Assembly: GCF_019426345.1 (NCBI RefSeq)
Contig: NZ_JAHLLW010000001.1
Location: 1 to 64,000 of the forward strand
DNA: 64,000 nt
Reading direction: 5' to 3'
Origin: Marinomonas lutimaris
GTDB lineage: Bacteria; Pseudomonadota; Gammaproteobacteria; Pseudomonadales; Marinomonadaceae
Part shown: in pieces, positions 36,519 to 44,365 of the stretch
Layout of the letters: every line of letters starts with the position of its first letter
How positions within the stretch are numbered: position 1 is the stretch's first letter
Notes under the pieces: generated by a model
Told to the model about the DNA's origin: nothing
The model's database searches: none
The model's input: the letters and a program-made list of their open reading frames with translations, nothing else
Program-made: the position numbers and the translations under genes

Positions 36519-38933
36519 TTAAGCGTTTTGGGACTGCAATGGAAACGTGATATCGCCAGAGAGATATTGTGTTGCAGTGTCGGCTTTTACAGGTTTAGAA
36601 AAGAAATAACCCTGATATTTCGAGCAGCCCATGTTTTCCAGAATGTCCTTTTCTACTTGATGCTCTACGCCTTCAGCCAGTACTGATAAGTTCATATGCG
36701 TCGCCATAGACACGATTGTATTAATGATCACATGGCTCTGTGGATCGCTCGTTAAATCACGTACAAACGATTGATCGATCTTTAATTGCGTAATAGGAAA
36801 GTGCTGCAAATAACGCAATGAAGAATAGCCCGTGCCAAAGTCATCTATGGAAAAACGTATATTGTGTTCTTTGAGTTGCCACATTTTTTCAGCAACAGAA
36901 GCAATATTTTCGACCAACATACCTTCGGTGATTTCTAAATCGAGCAAGCTTGAATCAACTTCAGAGCGAGCGATAACATCGCAGACGCTTTCAACAAAGC
37001 TCTCCTTAACAAACTGATACGGACTGATGTTTATTGCCACGCCTTTAAAAGTCGGCGGAAGGCCAATATCTTGCCACGCCTTTAATTGCTGACAAACATT
37101 GTCTAACACCCAATTACCAACACCATAAATTAAACCGACCTCTTCAGCGACTGGAATAAATCGATTGGGTGGCACTAATCCAAGCTCATCATTAAACCAA
37201 CGAATAAGCGCTTCGAAACCTATTAATTGTCCGTCTTGGTTTACTTGTGGCTGATACTCCAAGTAAAACTCATTGTTGCCAATCGCGCTGTGTAAGGCTT
37301 TTTCCAACTTAGCTCGCTCGGCAACCTGCTGTTGCATTTCTTGTCGATAAAAACGGTAAGCATTACGACCACTTTCCTTAGCTTCATACATGGCAGTATC
37401 GGCTTGGCGTAAAATCTGGGCATCGTTCGCCCCCTCAAACGGAAACAGGCTGATGCCAATGCTCGCAGATATAAATAAGTCAGTTTGCTCTAAACGGAAC
37501 ACCTTAGACAACTGTGACAACAAGGTTTCCGCCAACAAAGTCACTTTGCTTTGTGCTTCTTCGAACGTCCTTCCCAACATAGGAATCAATAACACAAACT
37601 CATCGCCGCCCATTCGAACCGCAATATCCGCTTCCGACAAACAGGCCATAAGGCGTTTTGAGGTTTCAACCAAAAGGGCATCACCAACATGATGTCCCAT
37701 GGAATCATTAATGCTTTTAAAGCGATCTAAGTCGATAAACAACAAGCCACCAACATGATCATTATCCTGTGCGGTGGTGATGACATTTTCAATATTCTGA
37801 TTTAAAAATCGTCGATTTGGCAAATTGGTCAGAGCATCGTAATAGGCCAAAAACTGAACCTGTTCTTGATCTAATTTTCGTTGCGTAATGTCTCGAAAAG
37901 ACGCCAAGAAATGCGCTTCATGATCCAAAGTAATAATGTTTCCACACACTTCAACCGGGAAATCGATGCCATTACTTCGACGATAGTTAGTCTCATAAAC
38001 TTTAGCCTCACCTTGAGATCTTTCGGCCCACTCTTTCAATCGCTCCGGTGTATGATCAAAATCGATCTGTTGGATTTTTAACGTCAACAAAGCGGATTTA
38101 TCATAAGCCAATAATCGACACGCCTCGCCATTGCAGTCGAGAATTTGACCCTTTAGGTTAGCCAGCAACATACTCTCACTAGACTGATGTAAAACAGCTT
38201 TAAAATAGGCTTCGCTTTTTGCCAGCTCAGTTTCGACCTTTCGCCGTTTATGCCAAAGTGCAGTAATAGTACGAGCTAAAATCCCCAACTCATCTTCTCG
38301 AGCGGTTTGCTTAAATTGCAGTTGAACAGGATCGTTACCGTCTTTTTCTAACCAACTCAACTGATCAATTAGTCGAGAAAGAGGTCGAGATATTTGCAAA
38401 TAAAAGAGAATAAACATGGCAGCGCCGAGTAGAAACGCCGACAAAAGCGAAGTGCTAATTAAGCGGATATTACGACGTAAGAAAGCATTCGTTACCGCAC
38501 CGCTATCAATCGAGACTATAACGGTTCCCACAGACAAATGAGCATTCCGCATTAACGTCAGCCGGAAGTCCTGCGGCAATTCCTTAAAGACTTTTTCAGA
38601 TAAGCCCCGCAGAAACATAGGCTGCAAAGGACGATATGTACTTGCCAACTCATTACCCAAATCATCTTCCAAACGCGTTTTATAAAAACTCCCCGAACGC
38701 ATCAGTCCTGTAAGTACTTTTTTGGCTAAGCCCTCATCCAATAAATAGGCCGCTTCCGTGGCCGCATTCTCGGCAATGTACAATGTCGACATTACTTGGG
38801 ATTGAATAGTGGCCTTCTCCTCTTGCCAATCGACAAAAATTTGCAAAGCACTCATCGATAGACTAAGCAACAATATCAGCACTAATGCCCATTTAGCTTG
38901 TTTGTAAGATAGACGCTTGCGCAGTGGTAACAT
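36519..38933 (-). CDS. Membrane GGDEF-EAL c-di-GMP enzyme with HAMP and PAS domains
   Basis: An 804-residue protein with two membrane segments (about 15-33 and 160-180) around a periplasmic sensor, a HAMP domain (about 180-235), a PAS domain (about 240-355), GGDEF (about 365-525, active motif VRMGGDEFVLL) and EAL (about 545-790, with GFEALIRW, DDFGTGYSSL and LKIDQSFVRD). Both cyclase and phosphodiesterase signatures are intact, so net activity cannot be predicted. It starts 23 bp after a periplasmic solute-binding-protein gene, suggesting that the binding protein relays a ligand signal to the sensor. Confidence 0.92.
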   Translation of the reverse strand: MLPLRKRLSYKQAKWALVLILLLSLSMSALQIFVDWQEEKATIQSQVMSTLYIAENAATEAAYLLDEGLAKKVLTGLMRSGSFYKTRLEDDLGNELASTYRPLQPMFLRGLSEKVFKELPQDFRLTLMRNAHLSVGTVIVSIDSGAVTNAFLRRNIRLISTSLLSAFLLGAAMFILFYLQISRPLSRLIDQLSWLEKDGNDPVQLQFKQTAREDELGILARTITALWHKRRKVETELAKSEAYFKAVLHQSSESMLLANLKGQILDCNGEACRLLAYDKSALLTLKIQQIDFDHTPERLKEWAERSQGEAKVYETNYRRSNGIDFPVEVCGNIITLDHEAHFLASFRDITQRKLDQEQVQFLAYYDALTNLPNRRFLNQNIENVITTAQDNDHVGGLLFIDLDRFKSINDSMGHHVGDALLVETSKRLMACLSEADIAVRMGGDEFVLLIPMLGRTFEEAQSKVTLLAETLLSQLSKVFRLEQTDLFISASIGISLFPFEGANDAQILRQADTAMYEAKESGRNAYRFYRQEMQQQVAERAKLEKALHSAIGNNEFYLEYQPQVNQDGQLIGFEALIRWFNDELGLVPPNRFIPVAEEVGLIYGVGNWVLDNVCQQLKAWQDIGLPPTFKGVAINISPYQFVKESFVESVCDVIARSEVDSSLLDLEITEGMLVENIASVAEKMWQLKEHNIRFSIDDFGTGYSSLRYLQHFPITQLKIDQSFVRDLTSDPQSHVIINTIVSMATHMNLSVLAEGVEHQVEKDILENMGCSKYQGYFFSKPVKADTATQYLSGDITFPLQSQNA

Positions 38934-38956
38934 AATCCCTCACGATAACTAAACGG

Positions 38957-39751
38957 CTAATTAAGCTCAGAAGAAATTCCATATCGCTTGAATATTTCAT
39001 CTCTTTTGCCGCTTTCATCCAATTCTTTTAAGCCTTTATTTAATACATCTCGCCACTTTTCTGCATCTGGGTACTTTTTGCTAAAACAGACCGCATAATA
39101 ATCCGCCCCGACACCTGCAACATCATAAAAACTTAACTGATCCATTACGCCCATACGTTTTGCCGCAAACATCGCACTATCACGTTCGGTCATAAAAATG
39201 TCTTTATTACGGCGCAATATGAGTTTGATTCCTTGCTCTAATCCTGAGACCGAAGCAAAAGGAATTTTAGCGCTTTCCAATATAGACGTTTGCGCCCAAC
39301 CATTGACTGCTGACACATGAAATTTGTTTAGTATCGCCAAGGTTGTAGCATAACCGTCTAAAAAAGAACGACGCGTTACAAAGGCATTAGCAGAATGACT
39401 AAGAGGCGTTGAATACAACGCGAACTTCTCACGTACTGGAAGTCGACGACAAGACACAGCTCCCAGCACCAACCCCGCCTCAACGTCTCGCATAATTCGC
39501 TTCCAGGGCGTTAATTCAATTCGAACTTTTACGCCTTGCGTTGCGTATGCGGCCCGTAAAATATCCACATCAAAACCATAAACATCTTCGGCATCTTCAA
39601 AATTCGCAGGGGGAGACAACTCAGCGGAATCAATAATGTGCGGAGGCAAATGAATGGTATGAAGAACAATTTCTTCGGCTCGAACGGATGGCAGGAACAA
39701 GAACACAAACCCCAAAAGACACGAGTGCAAAAATCGTTGGACTCCTATCAT
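38957..39751 (-). CDS. Periplasmic solute-binding protein (family 3-like)
   Basis: A 264-residue protein with an N-terminal signal peptide (cleaved near VRA/EE) and a family 3-type amino-acid-binding fold: VYGFDVDILRAAYATQGV early, ending in a repetitive C-terminal helix (LNKGLKELDESGKRDEIFKRYG). No ABC permease or ATPase is nearby. The only linked gene is the GGDEF-EAL protein 23 bp downstream, so it is more likely a sensor accessory than a transporter part. The ligand is not known. Confidence 0.85.
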   Translation of the reverse strand: MIGVQRFLHSCLLGFVFLFLPSVRAEEIVLHTIHLPPHIIDSAELSPPANFEDAEDVYGFDVDILRAAYATQGVKVRIELTPWKRIMRDVEAGLVLGAVSCRRLPVREKFALYSTPLSHSANAFVTRRSFLDGYATTLAILNKFHVSAVNGWAQTSILESAKIPFASVSGLEQGIKLILRRNKDIFMTERDSAMFAAKRMGVMDQLSFYDVAGVGADYYAVCFSKKYPDAEKWRDVLNKGLKELDESGKRDEIFKRYGISSELN

Positions 39752-39916
39752 GAAATTCGCTTCTCCTCTCTTCTATTATGAAGATAAAACCATCACCACC
39801 TAATTTAACATTGTTCAAATATGCAGCAGAATGCAAGCCGACTCAAGCTTTAAACCGCCACCAGCTTACCTGTTTGCAAATTGTTACATTACACATGCCG
39901 ACGACAACCTTTCAGG

Positions 39917-39945
39917 CAAAAAAAATCTAGCCGAAACTAGATTTT
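39917..39945 (-). terminator. Terminator after rph
   Basis: Stem AAAATCTAG/CTAGATTTT with a six-base loop, followed on the minus strand by a long U tract. It lies about 30 bp past the rph stop. Confidence 0.75.
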
Positions 39946-39975
39946 ATAAAACGCGTTAACGCCTAAAAACAGTAA

Positions 39976-40695
39976 TTACTTATCAAACAAAGCCGCACGT
40001 TGTATTTCCATGATTTCAGCAATGCCTTTACGCGCCACAGCCAACATGCCCATCATCTGCTCATCACTAAAGGCTTCACCTTCGGCAGTGCCTTGGATCT
40101 CAATGAAACCGCCTTTGTCGTTCATAATAACGTTCATGTCTGTTTCAGCGTTTGAATCTTCTGGGTAATCCAAATCCAACACAGGCACGCCTTTATAAAC
40201 GCCCACAGAAATCGCTGCAATTTGCGATACGATTGGATTCGCTTTGATTTTTTTGTTCTCAACCAAAACACGCATAGCATCTGCCAAAGCGACAAAACCA
40301 CCGGTAATAGACGCAGTACGTGTGCCGCCATCGGCTTGAATCACATCACAGTCAATGGTGATGGTATTTTCGCCTAACTTTTTAAGATCCACTGCCGCAC
40401 GCAACGAACGGCCAATCAAACGCTGAATCTCAACCGTACGGCCGCCTTGCTTACCTCGGGCGGCTTCGCGATCCACTCGACTGTGTGTAGAACGCGGCAA
40501 CATACCGTATTCCGCTGTAATCCAACCTTGGCCCTTGCCTTTCAAAAAACGCGGCACGCCATGAACCACAGTCGCCGTACAAATAACTTTCGTGTCGCCA
40601 CATTCGATCAGCACCGAGCCTTCGGCATGTTTGGTAAAATTACGCGTGATTTTCAGGGGACGTAATTGATCTGCTTCTCTTCCGCTTGGACGCAT
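39976..40695 (-). CDS. rph: Ribonuclease PH
   Basis: A phosphorolytic 3'-5' exoribonuclease that trims tRNA 3' ends. The length of 239 residues is standard. Family blocks include [19 protein letters not shown] at the N-terminus, [14 protein letters not shown], the [14 protein letters not shown] block with the phosphate-binding residues, and [11 protein letters not shown]. It is divergent from yicC across about 180 bp, the standard arrangement in gammaproteobacteria. Confidence 0.97.
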   Translation of the reverse strand: MRPSGREADQLRPLKITRNFTKHAEGSVLIECGDTKVICTATVVHGVPRFLKGKGQGWITAEYGMLPRSTHSRVDREAARGKQGGRTVEIQRLIGRSLRAAVDLKKLGENTITIDCDVIQADGGTRTASITGGFVALADAMRVLVENKKIKANPIVSQIAAISVGVYKGVPVLDLDYPEDSNAETDMNVIMNDKGGFIEIQGTAEGEAFSDEQMMGMLAVARKGIAEIMEIQRAALFDK

Positions 40696-40873
40696 ACTTG
40701 CTCTCTCTATCGATAAACATCATAAAGGCGCAATTATAACGAACCCACATAAAATTGCGCCCCCAGCGACGGGAAAACATGACATTTAGCAAACCTGTCG
40801 AACACAGTCTGGTTAGGCTACAATATCGCCTTTGTTTTTCTTTATTTACTGATCTTTTTTATAGGTACTCAAC

Positions 40874-41740
40874 ATGACAGCAAGCATGACCGCCTTCTCA
40901 CGCCAAGAAGCCGTATACGATTGGGGCACCATCAGCTGGGAAGTTCGCTCAGTGAATCAGCGTTACCTAGAACCCAGCTTTCGTCTACCAGAAAACTTCC
41001 GCGAGCTTGAGTTTGCTTTTCGTGACGTGCTGCGTAAAAAGATCAACCGAGGCAAACTAGAATGCCAACTACGCTTCCAAGGCGTAGACAAAGCCGCTAC
41101 CAATCTGACAATCAATCCAAATAACGCCCAAGCCTTAGCAAACGCCATAGAAACGCTTGGCACATGGTTCAAAGATCTGGATCCTGCCAATCCTCTCGAC
41201 ATCCTGAAATGGCCTGGCATCCTTAGTGATGAAGGCAGCGACTTTGAAATGATGAAAAAATCCGTCGTAGAGCTCTTTAATAAGTCTGTCGACGAAATGA
41301 TCCAAGTTCGCCTACGTGAAGGTGCGCAACTAAAAGACATTATCGAACAACGTCTTGATGCCATAGACGCCATCGTTGTAGAAGTGCAAGCCAAACTGCC
41401 AGAGATCATCGCTGCCCAGAAACAGAACTTACTGGATAAACTCGAAGCCGCCAAAGTCGACCTAGACCCAATGCGCGTCGAAGCAGAAATCGTCTTACTG
41501 GCCCAAAAAGCCGACGTGGCCGAAGAACTGGATCGCCTAACGACGCACACCAAAGAAGTCCGCCGTCAGCTACAACAAAAAGGCCCCATCGGCCGCCGAC
41601 TTGACTTCCTAATGCAAGAACTCAACCGCGAAGCCAACACCCTGTCGTCAAAATCCATCGTCGTGGAAACCACCCAAAGCGCCGTGGAATTGAAAGTTCT
41701 GATTGAACAAATGAGAGAGCAGATACAGAATATTGAGTAA
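40874..41740 (+). CDS. yicC: YicC-family endoribonuclease
   Basis: A 288-residue YicC/YloC protein, a family shown to have endoribonuclease activity and a role in small-RNA turnover in E. coli. It starts MTASMTAFSRQEA and ends with the conserved QELNREANTLSSKS region. Upstream TAGG lies at 40864. The last 131 bases occur a second time at 43642-43772, with near identity over the first 77 and third-position differences after that; the present 3' end is probably supplied by an integrated element. In related genomes gmk follows directly, but here it is 19.5 kb away. Confidence 0.95.
   Translation: MTASMTAFSRQEAVYDWGTISWEVRSVNQRYLEPSFRLPENFRELEFAFRDVLRKKINRGKLECQLRFQGVDKAATNLTINPNNAQALANAIETLGTWFKDLDPANPLDILKWPGILSDEGSDFEMMKKSVVELFNKSVDEMIQVRLREGAQLKDIIEQRLDAIDAIVVEVQAKLPEIIAAQKQNLLDKLEAAKVDLDPMRVEAEIVLLAQKADVAEELDRLTTHTKEVRRQLQQKGPIGRRLDFLMQELNREANTLSSKSIVVETTQSAVELKVLIEQMREQIQNIE
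41610..41740 (+). repeat. yicC 3'-end direct repeat, copy 1 (attL-like)
   Basis: The 131-bp 3' end of the intact yicC gene matches 43642-43772 at 118 positions. Only one mismatch falls in the first 77 bases; twelve fall in the last 54, almost all silent. No similarity exists to the left of either copy. This fits the left junction of an element that restores the reading frame of its target gene. Confidence 0.9.
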
Positions 41741-41892
41741 ATTTTACACTTTAGAAGATGGCCGTATTACACGTTACTTTATTAGAATTTGCATATGTCA
41801 AAGTAAAATACTCTGTAATATATTAGGTTGTTAGAAAATTTTATTAATTAACCTTTTTAAAATACCGACCAAATCAATAAGGAAGTAAAGCT

Positions 41893-42402
41893 ATGGTAAG
41901 CTTTTTTGGTTTAAAACGTTATGACGTTGAGCTGTCTCCTCCAGTAAAAGGAAGAATCACTGATAATGGAAAGCCAGTAGCTGGAATAGAAGTTGAGCGT
42001 AGGCTTTTTTATAGCGGATACAGTAAAGAAGCAATATTTGACTATGCAACAACTAATGCTGATGGTGAATTCTCATTTGAAGAAAAAATAGTGAAGTCTC
42101 GTGCTCCAGGAGATATTTTTGGACAAAACGCCCCTATTTCTCAAAAAATTTATATAGAAAAAAATAAAAGTATAAACGATGAAAATTATTGCTTATGGAG
42201 AGTAAGTAAAGGCCATAGTCCAGTACCACCTTTAAGTCTTTTAATGTCAAAATTAAATGCCGACTTACAAAGTAATGAATTTGAATACACTATCGATACA
42301 TCAGGATATAATGTAAGAAATGAGCAAATGGTAGTTAGTATCTGTGATTGGACGGATAAAAAAATTCTAGAGAAATTTAATAACGACGATTTTAACGATT
42401 AA
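41893..42402 (+). CDS. Transthyretin/DUF6795-like protein next to a lipase gene
   Basis: A 169-residue protein with no signal peptide or membrane segment. Residues about 10-75 read like a carboxypeptidase-regulatory/transthyretin-type beta sandwich (PPVKGRITDNGKPVAGIEVE, then TNADGEFSFEE), resembling DUF6795 proteins. The rest shows no motif known to me. The gene is AT-rich with many ATA and AAA codons, unlike the neighbouring yicC. AAGGAAG lies upstream of the ATG. It is 36 bp before the lipase gene, so the two form an operon. Possible roles are an adaptor, chaperone or immunity-type partner of the lipase; none is proven. Confidence 0.75.
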   Translation: MVSFFGLKRYDVELSPPVKGRITDNGKPVAGIEVERRLFYSGYSKEAIFDYATTNADGEFSFEEKIVKSRAPGDIFGQNAPISQKIYIEKNKSINDENYCLWRVSKGHSPVPPLSLLMSKLNADLQSNEFEYTIDTSGYNVRNEQMVVSICDWTDKKILEKFNNDDFND

Positions 42403-42438
42403 TCTAATACGTTATCACTTCTATTTTAAGGACAAAAT

Positions 42439-43578
42439 ATGACAGAACTATCGCCAAGATTGGCCTCTCAGCTAGCTTTACTCTCTTATCAAATAGAGCA
42501 AGGCACTACAGATATAGAGGTACCTAGATTTATAAGAAATAATTTCACATTAAATAATGTACAACGAGGAACATCCGGAGGTTTCTTTTATCGAGTAGAA
42601 ACCGGTTTTGCTTTAATTGGCCATGGTAATGGAGAAACCTATAAGAATGATCATGTTATTGCAATAAGAGGAACAAATACAAAAGCCGATGCAATTACAG
42701 ATATAACTTGTCACAGCACCAACAGTGATTCTGGAAACTCAGTTCATAAAGGGTTTCAGTCAACATTTTCTTCTCTTAGAGACGGCATTAAAACATACAT
42801 GGATAAACCAGACGTTCTGAATGGAAACGGCGTTATTCATTGTGTTGGTCATAGCCTAGGTGGAGCCGTAGCAACGCTTGTAGCAGATTGGATCAAAGTC
42901 ACCTACAACAAAACCGTTTACTTATACACTTTTGGTAGTCCCCGTGTTGGTAAAAAAGACTTTGCTACAAAAGCCAGCACACGTATTGATAAAATATTTC
43001 GCTGCGTACATGCCTCGGATCCAGTTACTAAAGTACCTGTTTGGCCTTATTTTCACGCTCCTATCAATGGCACTGAGTTCATATCTTTAAAGGTTCAGGA
43101 TATTAATCCTGCGACCCATTCTATGGAATTTAATCCTGGATATGTTACAACCGCAGCACATGATCAATGGGATAACATCTCCAGCCAAAAAGGCATATCT
43201 ATCTCCCAGAGAGTTATTCTAAATTATGAAGATCGCCTTCATGCTTTTTATTCAACACACTGGGCAGATAAAATCATGGCCGCTTTGATCACTGCATTAT
43301 GTGACGGTGGCTATACAGCTTTAGTTGGTTCACTACAAGCAAGTGCAGCAGCTATAGGAACCGTATATGACCTAATGGCACAAGCAGTTACGAAGGTTGC
43401 TGCCTTGGCGGGATATGATGAGCAAGTGAGGGGGCTTTTAGGTCATATGATAGTATTCGCTGGGCTAGGTGCGGGAATTCCAATTAAGCTTACTTATTCT
43501 TTTATAAAGTGGGTATTTGAAAATACCATAGCCAGACTACTTAAAACGGCTAGAATTGCATTACAAGCTATCGCCTAG
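42439..43578 (+). CDS. Class 3 lipase family protein
   Basis: A 379-residue alpha/beta hydrolase of the fungal-type lipase 3 family. The nucleophile elbow is GHSLGG with Ser139; the block YTFGSPRVGKKDF, then Asp194 in ASDPVTKVP and His227 in THSMEF, complete a plausible triad. There is no signal peptide. The last 130 residues are rich in Ala/Gly/Val helices (about 265-305 and 325-350) that could insert in or lie on a membrane. Intracellular lipases of this type beside a small partner gene occur among contact-dependent and type VI secretion effectors, but no VgrG, PAAR or Hcp gene is present here. The DNA is AT-rich and lies between duplicated yicC ends. Confidence 0.85.
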   Translation: MTELSPRLASQLALLSYQIEQGTTDIEVPRFIRNNFTLNNVQRGTSGGFFYRVETGFALIGHGNGETYKNDHVIAIRGTNTKADAITDITCHSTNSDSGNSVHKGFQSTFSSLRDGIKTYMDKPDVLNGNGVIHCVGHSLGGAVATLVADWIKVTYNKTVYLYTFGSPRVGKKDFATKASTRIDKIFRCVHASDPVTKVPVWPYFHAPINGTEFISLKVQDINPATHSMEFNPGYVTTAAHDQWDNISSQKGISISQRVILNYEDRLHAFYSTHWADKIMAALITALCDGGYTALVGSLQASAAAIGTVYDLMAQAVTKVAALAGYDEQVRGLLGHMIVFAGLGAGIPIKLTYSFIKWVFENTIARLLKTARIALQAIA

Positions 43579-43590
43579 CAGTAATTATGT

Positions 43591-43626
43591 GTAGTCATAC
43601 CAACCAAACTAGGTGGGTATGACTAC
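43591..43626 (+). terminator. Hairpin after the lipase gene
   Basis: Perfect 11-bp arms GTAGTCATACC/GGTATGACTAC with a 14-base loop, twelve bases past the lipase stop. There is no T tract, so the terminator role is uncertain. Confidence 0.5.
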
Positions 43627-43641
43627 CATTCATCATTGGAT

Positions 43642-43772
43642 TAATGCAAGAACTCAACCGCGAAGCCAACACCCTTTCGTCAAAATCCATCGTCGTGGAA
43701 ACCACCCAAAGCGCCGTGAAATTGAAGGTGTTGATTGAGCAAATGAGAGAACAGATCCAAAACATCGAATAG
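43642..43772 (+). pseudogene. yicC 3'-end fragment, copy 2 (attR-like remnant)
   Basis: A 131-bp in-frame duplicate of the last 43 codons and stop of yicC, ending in TAG instead of TAA, with one amino-acid change (Glu to Lys). It has no start or upstream yicC sequence and cannot be expressed as YicC. Because it is followed by a good terminator, which copy 1 lacks, it probably represents the ancestral end of yicC displaced by insertion of the cassette. Confidence 0.88.
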
Positions 43773-43811
43773 GTTTCTGGGTAGAAAGTTACCAATCCAA
43801 GAACGTCTTAA

Positions 43812-43858
43812 AGCCATGTATTACCTTATGAAGAGCATTGAAAATACAGGGCTTTTTT
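43812..43858 (+). terminator. Terminator downstream of the yicC remnant
   Basis: Stem AAGCC-A-TGTATT/AATACA-G-GGCTT with one A/G mismatch, followed by T6. It is probably the original yicC terminator. Confidence 0.65.
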
Positions 43859-43944
43859 GTTTTTTCCGTCCAAACCGGTTTGCTGATGTCCGTTGCAAAC
43901 TACCTGTTAAGTGGTAGTCAGCCATTATTGCCCTCCATTATTTC

Positions 43945-44250
43945 AGCAACTATGAAGTAAACACGGGAAAACTCACAACAAAGCCGAACCAAAAAAAATA
44001 TTTAGACGGTGAAGAGCTGTACTTTTACGTCAGCAAACGAGGCTAACTTTATTGGATGATCAGCTACACCACAGCCAAATGAAGACGAGAAGCAACTCCT
44101 TTAATATCTCTAGCGGCCGCTAGAATTGCTTTCGAAAGGAAGTACGTGACGGCATAGATCCTCTTCTGGAAAAACAGAAAATAGAGTTACCTGACATTGA
44201 AACCGTGGATAAGTTGTCCCTCGACTGGTATCAAACAGATATTAGCCGAA
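43945..44250 (+). pseudogene. Degraded P4-type tyrosine integrase fragment (N-terminal Arm-DNA-binding domain)
   Basis: Conceptual translation in shifting frames gives pieces of the integrase Arm domain: GKLTTKPNQKKYLDGEELYF from about 43965, YVSKRG just after, WMISYTTAK near 44053, SLAAARIAFERK near 44106, and RDGIDPLLEKQKIELP from about 44147. Their order and spacing match phage P4/DUF4102 integrases (KP..K.Y.L.DG.GLYL.V ... LAEAR ... GIDPL). In-frame stops and at least two frameshifts break it, and the catalytic domain is absent. It lies just outside copy 2 of the yicC end. Confidence 0.75.
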
Positions 44251-44285
44251 GATACTAATAACCTCGATTCCATTCAAATTTAAAC

Positions 44286-44312
44286 GCCATGCCCAACGGA
44301 CATGGCGCTAGC
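44286..44312 (-). terminator. Hairpin after the old yellow enzyme gene
   Basis: Inverted repeat GCCATGCCCAACGGACATGGCG, arms CGCCATG/CATGGCG-like with an internal CCAACGGA loop; a short TTT follows on the minus strand. Confidence 0.45.
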
Positions 44313-44365
44313 CGATTCAGATGCAAGATATAAACTTCCTGCTAATCTGTTTCGATCATGATTGC

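Larger units (their letters stand above)
43579..44365. other. 787-bp gene-poor segment with element scars
   Basis: It contains, in order: a hairpin after the lipase gene, the second copy of the yicC 3' end, a terminator, a degraded integrase, a hairpin after the old yellow enzyme gene and a 20-bp sequence shared with the lysE promoter region. No intact gene was seen. Confidence 0.8.

Noticed and set aside
40963..41553. 196-residue minus-strand frame opposite yicC
   Set aside because: Serine/arginine-rich antisense shadow of the strongly conserved yicC coding sequence.
42439..43578. Assignment of the lipase as a proven type VI secretion effector
   Set aside because: No vgrG, hcp, PAAR, or Tle-type immunity gene with signal peptide is present in the window; only family-level resemblance supports it.
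44109..44124. 16-bp palindrome TCTAGCGGCCGCTAGA containing a NotI site, which could suggest cloning-vector sequence
   Set aside because: It falls inside the integrase remnant, where the codons read SLAAAR as expected for the family, and the flanking DNA continues the same protein. A chance palindrome is more likely than a vector junction.
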